From Dichetophora obliterata (Eukaryota; Arthropoda; Insecta; Diptera; Sciomyzidae), in NCBI GenBank assembly GCA_963920525.1, contig OY986438.1, positions 136,085,022-136,149,021 of the forward strand: 64,000 bases of DNA, written 5' to 3'. A program made the position numbers and the translations under genes. The notes under the pieces are model-generated. The model was not told where the DNA came from, did not search any database, and was given only the letters and a program-made list of their open reading frames with translations. Positions 45,786 to 57,269 of this stretch are shown piece after piece (position 1 is the stretch's first letter; every line of letters starts with the position of its first letter).

Positions 45786-46143
45786 ATCGCAGATGGATAA
45801 GCTTTTACAGATGATATTAATTATTGATTTTTTGCAATTGTTCCTTTAATGTATCTAGTCATACTAGTCACTAATACTAGTGAAAATTGTCAGAGCTAGT
45901 CAAAATATATAATCATTCGAATGAATTAATTTCATATGTCACGATACTTTAGGGGGGGGGGGGGAGGGGTTTTGAAAAGCACTACGAAAAGTAACGCAGG
46001 GGGAGGGGGGTAAAAACCGTAAAATCAGTAACGTAGTTTATGGACGACCCCGAAGTGATGGAGTAACATACGGACACCGTTAGATTTTAATATACAGTGA
46101 TGTGCAGATAAATAGGGACACCTGTATTTATATATTTAAAGCT

Positions 46144-46909
46144 ACATGAATTATATACAAGGTGCCCCAGATATAGCATTGATTCCCTCGGGTAGTGATT
46201 CTCCTTGATTAGGCGAGTAAGGAAATGTAAGGATGCTGGTGACCCCCTCCCTCCTTTGGGAGCTAGAGAGGAAAAACTTTAAAATTGGTGTCATTACATT
46301 TTACTCCATATTTTATGTAATTCATAACCGATCTCCAAAGTCAATAGCATCTTGCAAAAGAGACTACATGATCTTAAAACCAATGATACAAAAGCCGTTT
46401 TCTAATCGTACCACACTAAAAGCTAACTGTTTTACGTGTAGTAATTTAAAATGAAAAAGTAGTTATGCTTGCATTGAGTACTCAAGTTCTATTGCAAGAT
46501 CAAAAACCAAGTCAGTAGAAAATTTTTCAATAAAAAGAAATTACATCACAAAAATTACCAAAAAATGTATTTAAAATTCGAGAAATTTATTACCAAAGTT
46601 TAATTAAAAAATTTTTTAGAATTTAGTTGCTCATAACTTTCTTAATTGTGAGTTTATGCAAAATGTTTTATATAAAAATAATGTCAATTTGATTTTCTTC
46701 TCAACAAGTTATCAAGTTTTGAAATCAAATAAGAGATACATTAAATATGGAGTAAAATGTAATGACACCTATTTTAAAGTTTTTCCTCTCTAACTCCCAA
46801 AGGGGGGAGGGGTCACCTCACCCTTACATTTCCTTACCCGGCTAATCAAGGACAATCACTAGCCGAGGGAATCAATGCTATATCTGGGGCACCTTGTATA
46901 TAATTCATG
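46144..46909. mobile_element. Long-hairpin element (about 167-bp arms)
   Basis: Left arm 46144-46313 and right arm 46744-46909 are nearly perfect inverted copies (CATGAATTATATACAAGGTG, then GCCCCAGATATAGCATTGAT). The 430-base loop holds AT-rich DNA. If the true end is CAAGGTG, it would be flanked by TA as in Tc1/mariner types, but the match continues past it. No transposase. Confidence 0.8.
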
Positions 46910-47688
46910 CAGTTCACTGTATATAAAGATATTATATATTTAAGTTTAATATAAAAATACAAATTTTTTTTAATATTCTTTTAGTAAATATATGTTAAAA
47001 TTTGTCATATCAGAAGTTAAAGGGTTAAATTCAACATGATATAGCACAAAGAAATTATCAAAAATTCACAGTCATTGTATAGCATCTGTATAAATCGCAC
47101 AGTCCAACGACCAAACTAATTACAGACTTCAATCAACGGATTCTGGTAGAGAACAAAAACAAAACCAAAACATCTTTCGGCCTTTTAAAAATTTACGTCT
47201 GAGTACGTTTGAATACTAGTTTTATATCAACTCCAAATTTAGAAAATTACCAACAAAAAGAAAGAGTAAGAAAACTTATTATTAGTATGCCTTTGATTTA
47301 GTTGTTGAGTTCACACACAACCTGTAATAAAGTTTCATGAGAAATATTTTCGTAGAATATTTTAACCCCTTAGATCACTTTTTATGGCGCTTTATTGACT
47401 CATTTTAAGAAAAGTTTAAAAAGGTACCTTTAAAATTAGTCGCGGAGAATTCAAATATTCTAAGAAAATGTTACTTGAAAAATTTCACTATTTCGAAATT
47501 TGGACAGGATTTGTGTATAAGGTACATTTTTTACATGTACGTGTTCATGGAGAAAAATAGTAAAAATATTTTAAAAAATATCCTAAAAATATGCAATGAA
47601 AATTTCTTCCTAAAATGAATAGTGTACGTTTCTGTAAAAAACCAACTATATATCTTTCAAAGATATATAGTAGTACAATTTTTCTAAG
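46910..47688. other. Intergenic AT-rich DNA
   Basis: Nothing recognised. Confidence 0.4.
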
Positions 47689-49952
47689 GGCCATTTTGTT
47701 CACAAAGGGTATAAATATGATTTAATTCGGGGATAACTATCTCTAGGTTAATTTTATACCAAGCGTATAAATCGGGAGACAAAAAAGTGGGTTTGTTCAC
47801 ATTTTATCCCAGCTTTATGCTTAGAGCATAAATTCGCTCTCAGTTTATCTCGATTTCCATTGGAATGTTAGAGTGTTGCTCATTAATTAAAAAATGTGTG
47901 GGGATTTTTGGTTTATTTTTGCGAATTCGAGGGTTAGAGTGAACACTAGGTAAAAATGGATCGCTGATTTTGCATCTGATGTCAGAATTTCAAAATTCTA
48001 ACATTTTTCTACACAGGGCTGCCAACTAAACATTTTTTTAAGAATTTTAAACATGAAGAAACAGTATTGGGGGTTACTTCTTCCGAATCTGGTGTCAGAA
48101 TTTTAAAATTTAAGATGGCGGATAAAGTTGCCACCTAATTTCTTGTTTATTTATGCGAAATAAATTTCTCTGGGAGAAACACTAGGTAAAATTGGGTCGC
48201 TGATTCCGAATCCGTTGTCAGAATTGCAAAACTCGAAAATTTTTCTACACGTAGGGGTGCCACCTAAAAATGTTTTATTTTAAGAATTTTCAACATGAGG
48301 AAAGAGTATTGGGGCCGCTGAGTTCGAATCTGAAGTCAGAAATTTAAAATTCAAGATGGTGGATAGGGTTGCCACCTTAATTTTTTGTATTTTTATGAAT
48401 TCGGGGCTGGCAAAAAAAATGGTACACAAAAAATGGGTCGCTGAATCCGAATCCGTGGCCAGAATTTCAATATGATAAAGTTTTGAAATAATAGGGTTGC
48501 CACCTAATAATATGTATTTTTTAGAATTTTAAACATCATTTAACAGTATTAGGGAGCCACTGATTTTGAATCTGAAGTCATAACTATAAAATGCAAAATG
48601 GTGGATAGGGTTGCCACCTTAATTTTTTGTATTTTTATGAATTCGGGGCTGGCAAAAAAAATGGTACATCAAAAATGGGTCGCTGAATACGAATCCACGG
48701 TCAGAATTTCAAAATGATAAAGTTTTGAAATAATAGGGCTGCCACCTAATAATATGTATTTTCAAAAGTAAAAGCAACCCTATTATTTCAAAATTTTATA
48801 ATTTTAATATTCTGACCGCGGATTCGGATTCAGCGACCCATTTTTGATGTACCATTTTTTTTGCCAGCCCCGAATTCATAAAAATACAAAAAATTAAGGT
48901 GGCAACCCTATCCACCATCTTGAATTTTAAAATTCTGACTTCAGATTCGAAATCAGTGACTCCCTAATACTGTTAAATGATGTTTAAAATTCTAAAAAAT
49001 ACATATTATTAGGTGGCAATCCTATATTTTCAAAACTTTATCATTTTGAAATTCTGACCATGAATTTGTATTCAGCGACCCATTTTTGGAATACCATTTT
49101 TTTTTTTGCCATCCCCGAATTCATAAAAATACAAAAAATTAAGTTGGCAACCCTATCCACCATCTTGAATTTTAAAATTCTGACTTCAGATTCGAAATCA
49201 GTGACTCCCTAATACTGTTAAATGATGTTTAAAATTCTAAAAAATACATATTATTAGGTGGCAACCCTATTATTTCAAAACTTTATCATTTTGAAATTCT
49301 TGCCACGGATTCGAATTCAGCGACCCATTTTTGGTATACCATTTTTTTTTGGCAGCCCCGAATTCGTAAAAATTTAAAATATTAAGGTGGCAACCCTATC
49401 CACCATCATGAATTTAAAAATTTTGAGTTCAGATTCGAAATCAGTAACCTCCCAATATTGTTCCCTCATGTTTAAAATTCTAAAAATAAAACATTTTTAG
49501 GTGGCAACCCTATGTGTAGAAAAATTTTCGAATTTTGAAATTCTGACAACGGATTCGGATTCAGCGACCCATTTTTACCCTTTAGTTCGCGCCAGCCCCG
49601 AATTCGTAAAAATAAAAATTAAGGTGGCAACCTTATCCAAATTTTAAAATTCTGACATCAGATTCGAAATCAGTAACCCCAATACTGTTTCCATATGCTT
49701 AAAAGTCTGTATTTTCAATATTTTGACACCAAGTAAATAAAAAATATTAAAATGAGAGTGATGAGAGCGAATTAAAAATCTTATCTCACCAATTTTCACG
49801 AGTTAAATATTTCTGGGGTTAAGCTATCTCGCCAACATTTTTATCTCCAGTTTGAAGAGTTAAATGCTTAACTCGCTGTGAACAAATGAAAAACTGGAAA
49901 AATCATGGAATTAACTCGGGGATAAATTTATCTCTCTGTGAACAAAATGGCC
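47689..49952. mobile_element. Giant inverted-repeat (foldback) element, copy 2
   Basis: 2264 bases, same ends GGCCATTTTGTTCACA and same outer flanks as 16726-18979, with a perfect 5-bp duplication CTAAG (47684-47688 and 49953-49957). The interior has the same 240-base period. The central block (about 48733-48785) is the reverse complement of the centre of copy 1 (about 18006-18058), although the outer parts of both copies point the same way. Confidence 0.9.
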
Positions 49953-49957
49953 CTAAG

Positions 49958-50405
49958 GGGATTTTTTATTGAATATTTTAGTTCTCTACGACGGCGTTTA
50001 ATGGTACTTTTTGAAACTTTTTTGGAAAAGAGTCAAAAAAAGACCCATACATAAAGTACGCTAGAGGTTTAGAATATTTGCCATAACATTTTTCTATAGT
50101 TATGTGAACACAACAACTGTGTCAAAGGATATATATTGAGTAGTATTCTTAATCTTTATGTCAGCCAATTGCTAAATTAAAACGAATTGGCCATTTCAGC
50201 ATTTGAAAGAACTTCGACCGAGCTTTTATTATCATAAAAAATTTTAATAAAAATTATCGAGAAGTGGACCCATGAGTTTTATGCTTAGGCTTATGTCGCC
50301 AAGCATTTTTATAAGACGGTTTGTACTCTCAGAGTTTTTCAATTGTCTGCAGATGGGTGGCGACCAAAAAAAAGTACACTAGGCGACAAATTCCAAAAAA
50401 ATTTC
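49958..50405. other. Intergenic DNA
   Basis: Nothing recognised. Confidence 0.4.
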
Positions 50406-50475
50406 TGTGATCCACATGCCACTAATTTTTTCTTATGAACTTTGGCCTTCTAAACACGAATATCACAATAAAAAA
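50406..50475. repeat. 70-bp inverted repeat, left copy (mate at 54792-54861)
   Basis: GTGATCCACATGCCACTAAT and the following 50 bases recur in reverse at 54792-54861, 4.3 kb away. The pair brackets mini-me repeats, the Tc1-like element and a GC-rich hairpin. No target duplication is clear. Confidence 0.8.
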
Positions 50476-50525
50476 AGCACAGGGGCCAGTGGCACATCCC
50501 AAAATGCCTGTGGCACATATTTTGG

Positions 50526-50585
50526 GTCCCCCCCTGGGGTGTTCCCCATACAAACAAATGTTTGTGTGGGGAACCACCCCAGGGG
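50526..50585. repeat. GC-rich hairpin, about 28-bp stem
   Basis: Left arm CCCCCTGGGGTGTTCCCCAT and right arm CACCCCAGGGGG pair with one bulge over about 28 bases and a loop of 3-5. Four overlapping open frames on the two strands result only from the palindrome. It stands out in AT-rich surroundings; similar 'gtggcaca' phrases flank it. Confidence 0.8.
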
Positions 50586-50858
50586 GTTCCAGGGGGTGTG
50601 CCACTAGCATGGGTGGATCGGCCCTCCAAAGTTAGAAGGGGGTCGGTCATACATTTGGACTCGATTGGGGCACTCTAAATGGGTCAAAGAGAGGTTTTTC
50701 AAAATTTGACCCTACGGAAAAGTTGGGGCATTAGAATTCGTTTTAGAGGTATAGTTCCTCGGGCAAAGTTTCTTATTTTGATCCGTAGAATACGATTTTC
50801 ACTGAGCAATGGCGATTTTTTTGCCTCCCCACAAATCGACCCTGCCTAATATATATAT

Positions 50859-51965
50859 ACTAGTTGAACCCGGTGTGCTTCGCTACCCCCCTCGTATAAA
50901 ATAAAATTATAAGTATTTATATATTTAAAAAAATTTATTTATTTAATTTAATTATTGCAATGCTTCGCCTCTTTTTTTGTTGTAAACCAATTAGAATTCA
51001 GCACTGAATCGCATGTAATTTGATTCATGCTCCCCCTTTTTTATTTTTAGACCAATCAAAAAGCAGCAATTACACAATCAGCTGTTTCGCAGTCAGTTGT
51101 GGAAGAATGAGAATGGGGTTACCCCACTCTCTATTTTAATTAACACGTATTATAAAATCAGCTGTTTTGAAGACAATGGTGGAAGAAAGAGAATGGGGCT
51201 ACCCCACTATTTTAATTTATATGTATTTTAAATTTGTGGTAAAGCCGTTAATAAACGTAGTAAAAAAGTAGGTGCAGAAGTGTGCATGGTCGAAAAATAT
51301 TATCATATAATAAGTATTCCTGAGTCAAAGCTGAACGCTGTGAAAATTTCAGATCGGTTGTCAGGTCCAGCCTCCAGTATATCGCAAACAAAGGGGCGTG
51401 CTCCGCCCACTTTTCTTTTGGTACGTATTTCTATTCATGCCAACACCATATATAGCAAATACTGCCGCCGTTGGTCAAAAAATGCCCAAGATATGACGAT
51501 TTTAAATTTTGGGTTATATGGGCGAGGCCACGCCCCTTCGTCCACTCACAACTTTATATAGTCAAGAATTTGTTATTTCGTAAGAATATCCTATTGTGAA
51601 AATTTAATGACGATCGGTCCAGTAGTTAAGACTATATTGCGATTTTTAGTTTTCCTAAAAAGGGGCGTGGTCCCACCCACTTTTCTCCTGGTACGTATTC
51701 CTAATTATGCCAATACCATATGTACCAAATAGCATCAACGTACGTCAAAAAATGCCCAAAATATGGCGATTTAAATTTTTGGGTTATATGTGCAGTGCCA
51801 CGCCCCTTTTTCCAATAAAAACTTCATATAGCCTATTATTCTTTCCAGAGTCATAGTAAAATGCTGTGTAAGTTTCAGGAAGATCGGTCCACGGGTTTGG
51901 CCTCCTATAAAGCACCAAAAAACAAACAAACAGACAGACAGACATTAATTTTTATATATATAGAT
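50859..51965 (+). mobile_element. mini-me/Helentron-like element
   Basis: Starts ACTAGTTGAACCCGGTGTGC and ends in CAGACAGACAGACATTAATT followed by TATATATAGAT. It contains two units with 'ggggcgtg(c/g)tc' and 'gatcggtcca'. Non-coding. Confidence 0.65.
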
Positions 51966-52582
51966 TGAAAGCAGATTAATTATATTTAAAGTAAAATGGG
52001 GCGAAAAAGGGGATTTGTTAATAAAAAAATCTATCTAGCTACCTTACCTGTAGATAAAAAGTATATAAAACTTTAGGTAAATACATATTACAAAATAGTA
52101 TTTTGTATAGCAAACATTGTTAGTGGTATAAGTATCTGAATTAAAAAAGGGGCGGTGAAGTGGGCGTGGTTCATAGTAATATGGCGACGTTAACAGTATT
52201 AAGAGCAATATACTACCAAATAAAAAATAATCCGTTGGAAGGAACAAATTTGTACAGAGAACAAAAAGTTTAAAACTTAAATTTGGCGTGAAAAGGGGAG
52301 TGAAAGGGGGCGTGGCGTAAGAAATGTTTATTTCTACCTCGCCTGGAGTATAATGTGTATGCAATTTGAAGTAAATCTGTTAAAAACTATATGGGAGCAA
52401 TTACATAATTTTAAAAAAGTGGGCGTAAAAATGGGCGTGGTCAAAAAAAGTACCCTATTAATCATGCCAGAGTCCCAGTTAAATGCTGTGAACATTTCAG
52501 GAAGATGGGTCCAGAGGTTTGGTCTCCTATAAGGTACAAACAAACAAATAAACAAACACACATTCCATTTTATATATATAGA
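51966..52582. repeat. mini-me-like unit ended by the Tc1-like element
   Basis: Phrases 'gggcggtgaagtgggcgtggt' and 'gaagatgggtccagaggtttgg' and a tail 'acaaacaaac...ttatatatatagat' that stops at the TA used by the Tc1-like insertion (52583-52584). Confidence 0.6.
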
Positions 52583-52584
52583 TA

Positions 52585-54242
52585 CAGTGCTGCTCAAAAC
52601 ATTTGCAACCATGCCAACGGTTGACTAAACTCCTTAATTTTATTGAAAATCAAAAAAGAAAGCAAATATTTAAATGTAATTTTTTTCTATATTAATTCAC
52701 TTTAAAGAATAATATAAGATAAATCATTTATTGACAATGATTTTTTCATAATTTGTAAAATAATTAACCAACTCATTTTTTTCAGTGCTCAAAAGATTTG
52801 CAACTACGTAACACCCTGTCTCCTTCTATCGTTTTATGGTATTATTTTCGTAATTTTATAACGGGAATTAGTATGTCAGTTTAAAAGTGGAACAGATTAA
52901 CGTAAAGAAAGAGCATCCAAGCAGTTTAAGGCAGTTTATTTCATAATTTCGTCACAAAGTGATCGGTACGGACCCATGTGCTATATTTTTGTATAAATTC
53001 GACAAAATGGGTGGCAATAAATAGAATCAACACGTTAAGAAGCAAATTATTAACGATTATAAGGCAGGTGTATCCCAAATAGACATTTCCAAAAAATATA
53101 ACGTGCACAAGTCAACTGTGTCTCGTGTTTTTAGTAGTAGAAACACCGAAACTATTCGAAAGAGGATCGCAAAATTAAAAGAATAATACAACAATTCCCT
53201 CAAATTTCCTCCAAAGAAATAAAAAATACGTTTAAACTGGAAATAGCAGCGCAAACGATAAGGCGCAGAGCAGTGGAAGCTGAACTTCGAGCTTACAAAA
53301 CCGTTAAAAAACCATTCATTTCAAAGAAAAATAGGTTAGCTCGTCTCCGGTTTGCTAGACAATATCTTAAATGGTCTCTTCAAAAGTGGAAATGTGTTCT
53401 ATTTTCTGACGAAACAAAATTTAATTTACACGGTTCGGATGGAAGGTGTTTCGTGCGAAGGCCAAAAGGTGAAAGTCTAAACCCGAAGTATACCAAAGGT
53501 ACTGTCAAGCATGGTGGGGGCAACGTCATGGTGTGGGGGTGTTTTTCCGGGCAAGGAGTTGGCCCGATTCATAAAATCGAAGGAATTATGAGAGGTGAGG
53601 ACTACAAAACCATTTTGTCGGACGTAATGTTGCCATACGCCTCTTGGGAAATGCCGCTTGCTTGGGTGTTTCAACACGACAATGACCCCAAGCACACGTC
53701 TAAGGTGGTAAAACAATGGATTTCAAACGAACAATTGTGTTTGCTTGACTGGCCTGCCCAGTCGCCTGACATAAACCCCACAGAGAACCTTTGGCAAATT
53801 GTAAAAACAAAAATTGGAAATAAAATTTTTAAAAAACCTGAAGATCTCTATGCAGACGTGAAAGAGCAGTGAAATACCATCCCACAACACATATTTGACA
53901 ATTTGGTTCATTCCATGCCAAGAAGATGTGCTGAGGTCATAAAACGTCGCGGTTACGCTATCAGCATTATTATTAACAAAAATTCATATTTTCTTCAATA
54001 CCACTTGGACACTTAGTATAGGTTGCAAATGTTTTGAGCACAGCTAAACAAGAATTGTTAACTTATTTCATATATTATCAAAACAATGTTGGCAATAAAT
54101 GATTTATCTCATATAATTCTTCAAAGTGAATTAATGAAGAAAAAATTTGCATTTAAATATTTGTTTTTGCATTTTAATTTTCATCAAAATTGCAATGTTT
54201 GGCCAAAAGATGGTGTGGTTGCAAATGTTTTGAGCAGCACTG
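52585..54242 (+). mobile_element. Tc1-like transposon with IR/DR ends
   Basis: 1658 bases flanked by TA (52583-52584 and 54243-54244). Outer ends CAGTGCTGCTCAAAACATTT in both directions. An inner copy of the same motif, CAGTGCTCAAAAGATTTGC, sits 200 bases inside the left end (52783) and a matching copy lies inside the right end (54021-54045). This paired outer/inner layout is the IR/DR type known from Sleeping Beauty and Minos-like elements. The transposase is broken. Confidence 0.93.
53007..54016 (+). pseudogene. Tc1-like transposase (DD34E), inactivated
   Basis: The original reading runs from ATG 53007 (MGGNK) to TAG 54014-54016. Helix-turn-helix DNA-binding regions are recognisable (KAGVSQIDISKKYNVHKSTV, then IRRRAVEAEL). 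Catalytic residues: Asp in FSDETKFN, Asp in QHDNDPKHTS and Glu in INPTENLW, spaced as DD34E. Damage: TAG at codon 6, a frameshift near 53160-53170, and TGA in place of Trp at 53870-53872 (KEQ-stop-NTIPQ). The longest intact frame is 53273-53872. It would cut and paste the element at TA sites; this copy cannot. Confidence 0.93.
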
Positions 54243-54244
54243 TA

Positions 54245-54791
54245 TATATCATATATATCTGAATATATATCTGAATACAATCGACAAAAAACTGACAAAA
54301 TAGTTTTTTAACCATTGCCAAACAATTTAATTTTCGAATACTTTTCTGAACTTATTTTATCGCTTTCTAATTTAACATCTGTATCTTATTTCCTTTCCTA
54401 TTTAAGTCAATATTTTTTGGTATTCTTTTTATTCTGTACTTTTTAAGGATTTATGTAGATATTTAATATTTCGTTAAAAAAAAAGTTTTTAATTAAAAAT
54501 TAATTTCAGATGTGTTTACATTAAATTAACCGGCATTAAATAAAAAATCATTCGATCAATCAATCAATAACCAAAAAAATTCGACGAATTTGTTCTAATT
54601 CCGTCAAATTTACTGAGCCAAATGACAAAGTTTGTTCGAAGCATTTGTAGGTAATTTGATCGTCTTGATTTAATTTTTTTTTTAAATTGGTTTATTCGTT
54701 TTCGAGATAGGTTGCTATTTATGACACTATATCCTGTAAAAAGGGGAAATTTTACAAAAATCATATCTCAAAAACGTATCCCTAGAAAAAT
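54245..54791. other. Spacer after the Tc1-like element
   Basis: AT-rich, nothing recognised. Confidence 0.35.
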
Positions 54792-54861
54792 TTTTTATTG
54801 TGATATTCGTGTTTAGAAGGCCAAAGTCCATAAGAAAAAATTAGTGGCATGTGGATCACAA
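54792..54861. repeat. 70-bp inverted repeat, right copy
   Basis: Reverse complement of 50406-50475 with one or two changes. Confidence 0.8.
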
Positions 54862-54904
54862 AATGGGATGCGCTTAGTGATATTAATTTAATTGATAAAG
54901 TATT

Positions 54905-54970
54905 CTGAGTGAGCTGGGACTTGAACCTGCATTACCACGTTCAAGGCCACGGCCGCCACTTGCTATATTG
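54905..54970 (-). ncRNA. tRNA-derived SINE-like remnant
   Basis: The minus strand reads GTGGCGGCCGTGGCC, then GTGGTAATGCAGGTTCAAGT, then CCCAGC. The last part resembles a Pol III B box and the first an A box. No full cloverleaf. Likely a SINE head, weakly supported. Confidence 0.3.
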
Positions 54971-55414
54971 AAGTAAATTTAAATTCTATATTAAGAACTA
55001 ATCAGACCTAATTATTTAAAACAACCGTACACGTATAATATTTTTTGTCCCTCTACCAGAATCCCTTAATCGAAAACTGTAATTTTGGAAAATACTAAAA
55101 ATTGTTGAACAGTGTAATATAGAAAAGTATACAAGTTTCACCTTATTGGTTTATTTACCAATAACCTTAAGTTTATTGACCTTATTAAACTTAAGTTCAT
55201 TTTTAATACAAACAATTTTTAAAAATTTATTGATATAAAAATTCACCCACGAAGTATATTTTTTACACAAGTGTTTTTAATGCCAAAAAAAATGACACAA
55301 GTGTATTTTAAAAATGAAAATTTAATAAAACAAAGTCAAATAATAAAAATTATAAAATTTTGTGCAAAATTTGCCAACACGTGCGTTTAAGTACACTGAA
55401 AAAAAATTCTTTAC
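54971..55414. other. AT-rich spacer
   Basis: No supported gene or repeat. Confidence 0.35.
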
Positions 55415-56942
55415 CAGAGCTGTAAAAGAATGCATTCAATTTGATTTTATTCACAAAAAAAGTGAATCAGTGAATACCGAAATAAGAATGCATTCAATGA
55501 ATGCAAAATTGATTCATAAATAAAATTTTTAATTCACATACATTTTTAAAAAAATAATTAATTATTCATTTCAATTATTTATTTTCGTTATTTAGAATAG
55601 TGAATTTATTTTTTTATTTGCTTGAATGCTATTCACAAAGAATGCAATTCACAAAGAATTTCAGAATTTTCAATTATTCCCTTTTTATTCATTATTCTAT
55701 TTTTATTCGTTATTAATTTTTTATTCATTATTCATTTGTTATTCATTATTAATTTTTTATTCATTATTCATTTTTTATTCACTATTAATTTGTTATTCAT
55801 AATTCACTTTTTATTCATTATTCATTTGTTATTCGTTATTCATTTGTTATTCATTATTCATTTGTTATTTATTATTAATTTTTTATTCATTATTAATTTT
55901 TTATTCATTATTCTTTTTTTATTCATCATTAATTTGTTATTAATTTGTTATTTATTATTCATTTATTATTTATTATTTATTTGTTATTCATTATTCATTT
56001 GTTATTCATTATGCGTTTGTTATTAATTTTTTTATTTGTGGCTTAGAACTAAAATTAATAAAGAATTAATAATGAATGGCAAATGAATAATGAATAAAAA
56101 ATTAATAATGAATAACAAATTAATAATGAATAACAAATTAATAATGAATAAAAGATTTATAATGAATAAAAAGTGAATAATGAATAACAAATGAGCAATG
56201 AATGAAAAATAAATAACGGAATAAAATCTTAAATTCTTTGTGAAATGCATTCCTTGTGAATAACATTCAAATGAATAAAAAAATTGATTCATTATTCTGA
56301 ATAACGAAAAAAAATAATTTAAATGAATAAATAATAATTTTTTTTAAAATTAATGTGAATTGAAAAATTTATTTATGGCTTTTAGTCCTACTAAAATGAA
56401 TAAAAAATTAATAATTACTTAATGCTTAGTAGATATGAAAGAGTGTAAATCATTTGAACTCGCTTTACTGACTTGAGGACTGTCGGAAATAATGAATAAC
56501 AAATGAATAATGAATAAAAAAATAAATAATGAATTAAAAATTGATGATAAAAATAAAAAATTAATAATGAATAATAAATTAATAATGAATATCAAATTAA
56601 TAAAAAATTAATAATAAATAAAAAATTAATAAAGAATATCAAATGAATAATGAATAAAAAAATGAATAATGAATAAAAAATGAATAATGCATAATGAATT
56701 TCTTTGTGCATTGTATTATTTGTCAATAGCATTCAAATGAATAAAAAATTGATTCATTATTCTGAATAACGAAAATTAATAACTAAAATGAATAATTAAT
56801 CATTTTTTTAAAAATGAATGTGAATTAAAAATTTTATTTATAAATCAATTTTGCATTCATTGAATGCATTCTTATTCCGTTAGTCAGTTATTCACTTTTT
56901 TGTGAATAAAATCAAATTGAATGCATTCTTTTACAGCTCTGG
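55415..56942. mobile_element. AT-rich foldback element, CAGAGCTGTAAAAG ends
   Basis: Inverted ends CAGAGCTGTAAAAGAATGCA with arms over 120 bases. The interior is long arrays of 'attcattattcatttgtt' (55670-56030) and their reverse complement (56050-56220, 56490-56700). CAGAG start fits hAT. TTCTTTAC lies just left of the element and again 12 bases past its right end, a possible but imperfect 8-bp duplication. The 134-aa frame full of FLFII is array-derived and not a gene. Confidence 0.75.
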
Positions 56943-57255
56943 CTATGGTGCCAATTCTTTACAAAACTGCCAAAAACGCCTTAACCGCTAATACAATTAA
57001 CATAAAAATTTTTATATAGGAGTTTTTAGATACGACCATTGTTTCATCGCTTTTTATTTTGATATTTCTTGAACACCAGATGGCGCTATAGTACAAATAT
57101 TTTACAAAACTGCCGAAAACTCCTAAACTGCTTTTACGATTAACATAATAATAGGCATATAGCTGTTTTTGGGTATGGTGACTGTTTTATGGCTTTTTAT
57201 TTTGATCCATCTTGAACACCAGAGGTCGCTGTAGTTAAAATTTTTAGCAAAATTC
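56943..57255. repeat. Tandem duplication, about 155-bp unit
   Basis: Blocks 'ttacaaaactgcc(a/g)aaaac(g/t)cct(t/a)aac', 'ttaacataa' and 'gctttttattttgat...ttgaacaccaga' recur at about 56957 and 57112. Non-coding. Confidence 0.75.
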
Positions 57256-57269
57256 ATGAGCAGTTTAGG

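Larger units (their letters stand above)
45039..46051. mobile_element. Harbinger-like element with two coding-like fragments
   Basis: Inverted ends GGGGTTGTCCATAAACTACG and GGGGTCGTCCATAAACTACG plus poly-G stretches, flanked by GAA on both sides (45036-45038 and 46052-46054). A 3-bp duplication and G-start ends fit PIF/Harbinger, though TTA/TWA is the usual target. The interior has two open fragments on opposite strands. Confidence 0.6.

Noticed and set aside
50407..50650. Four overlapping frames rich in Gly and Pro
   Set aside because: All arise from one GC-rich palindrome.
55622..56026. 134-aa hydrophobic frame that looks like a membrane protein
   Set aside because: It is a direct translation of an ATTCATT-type array; the mirror array gives the same pattern on the other strand.
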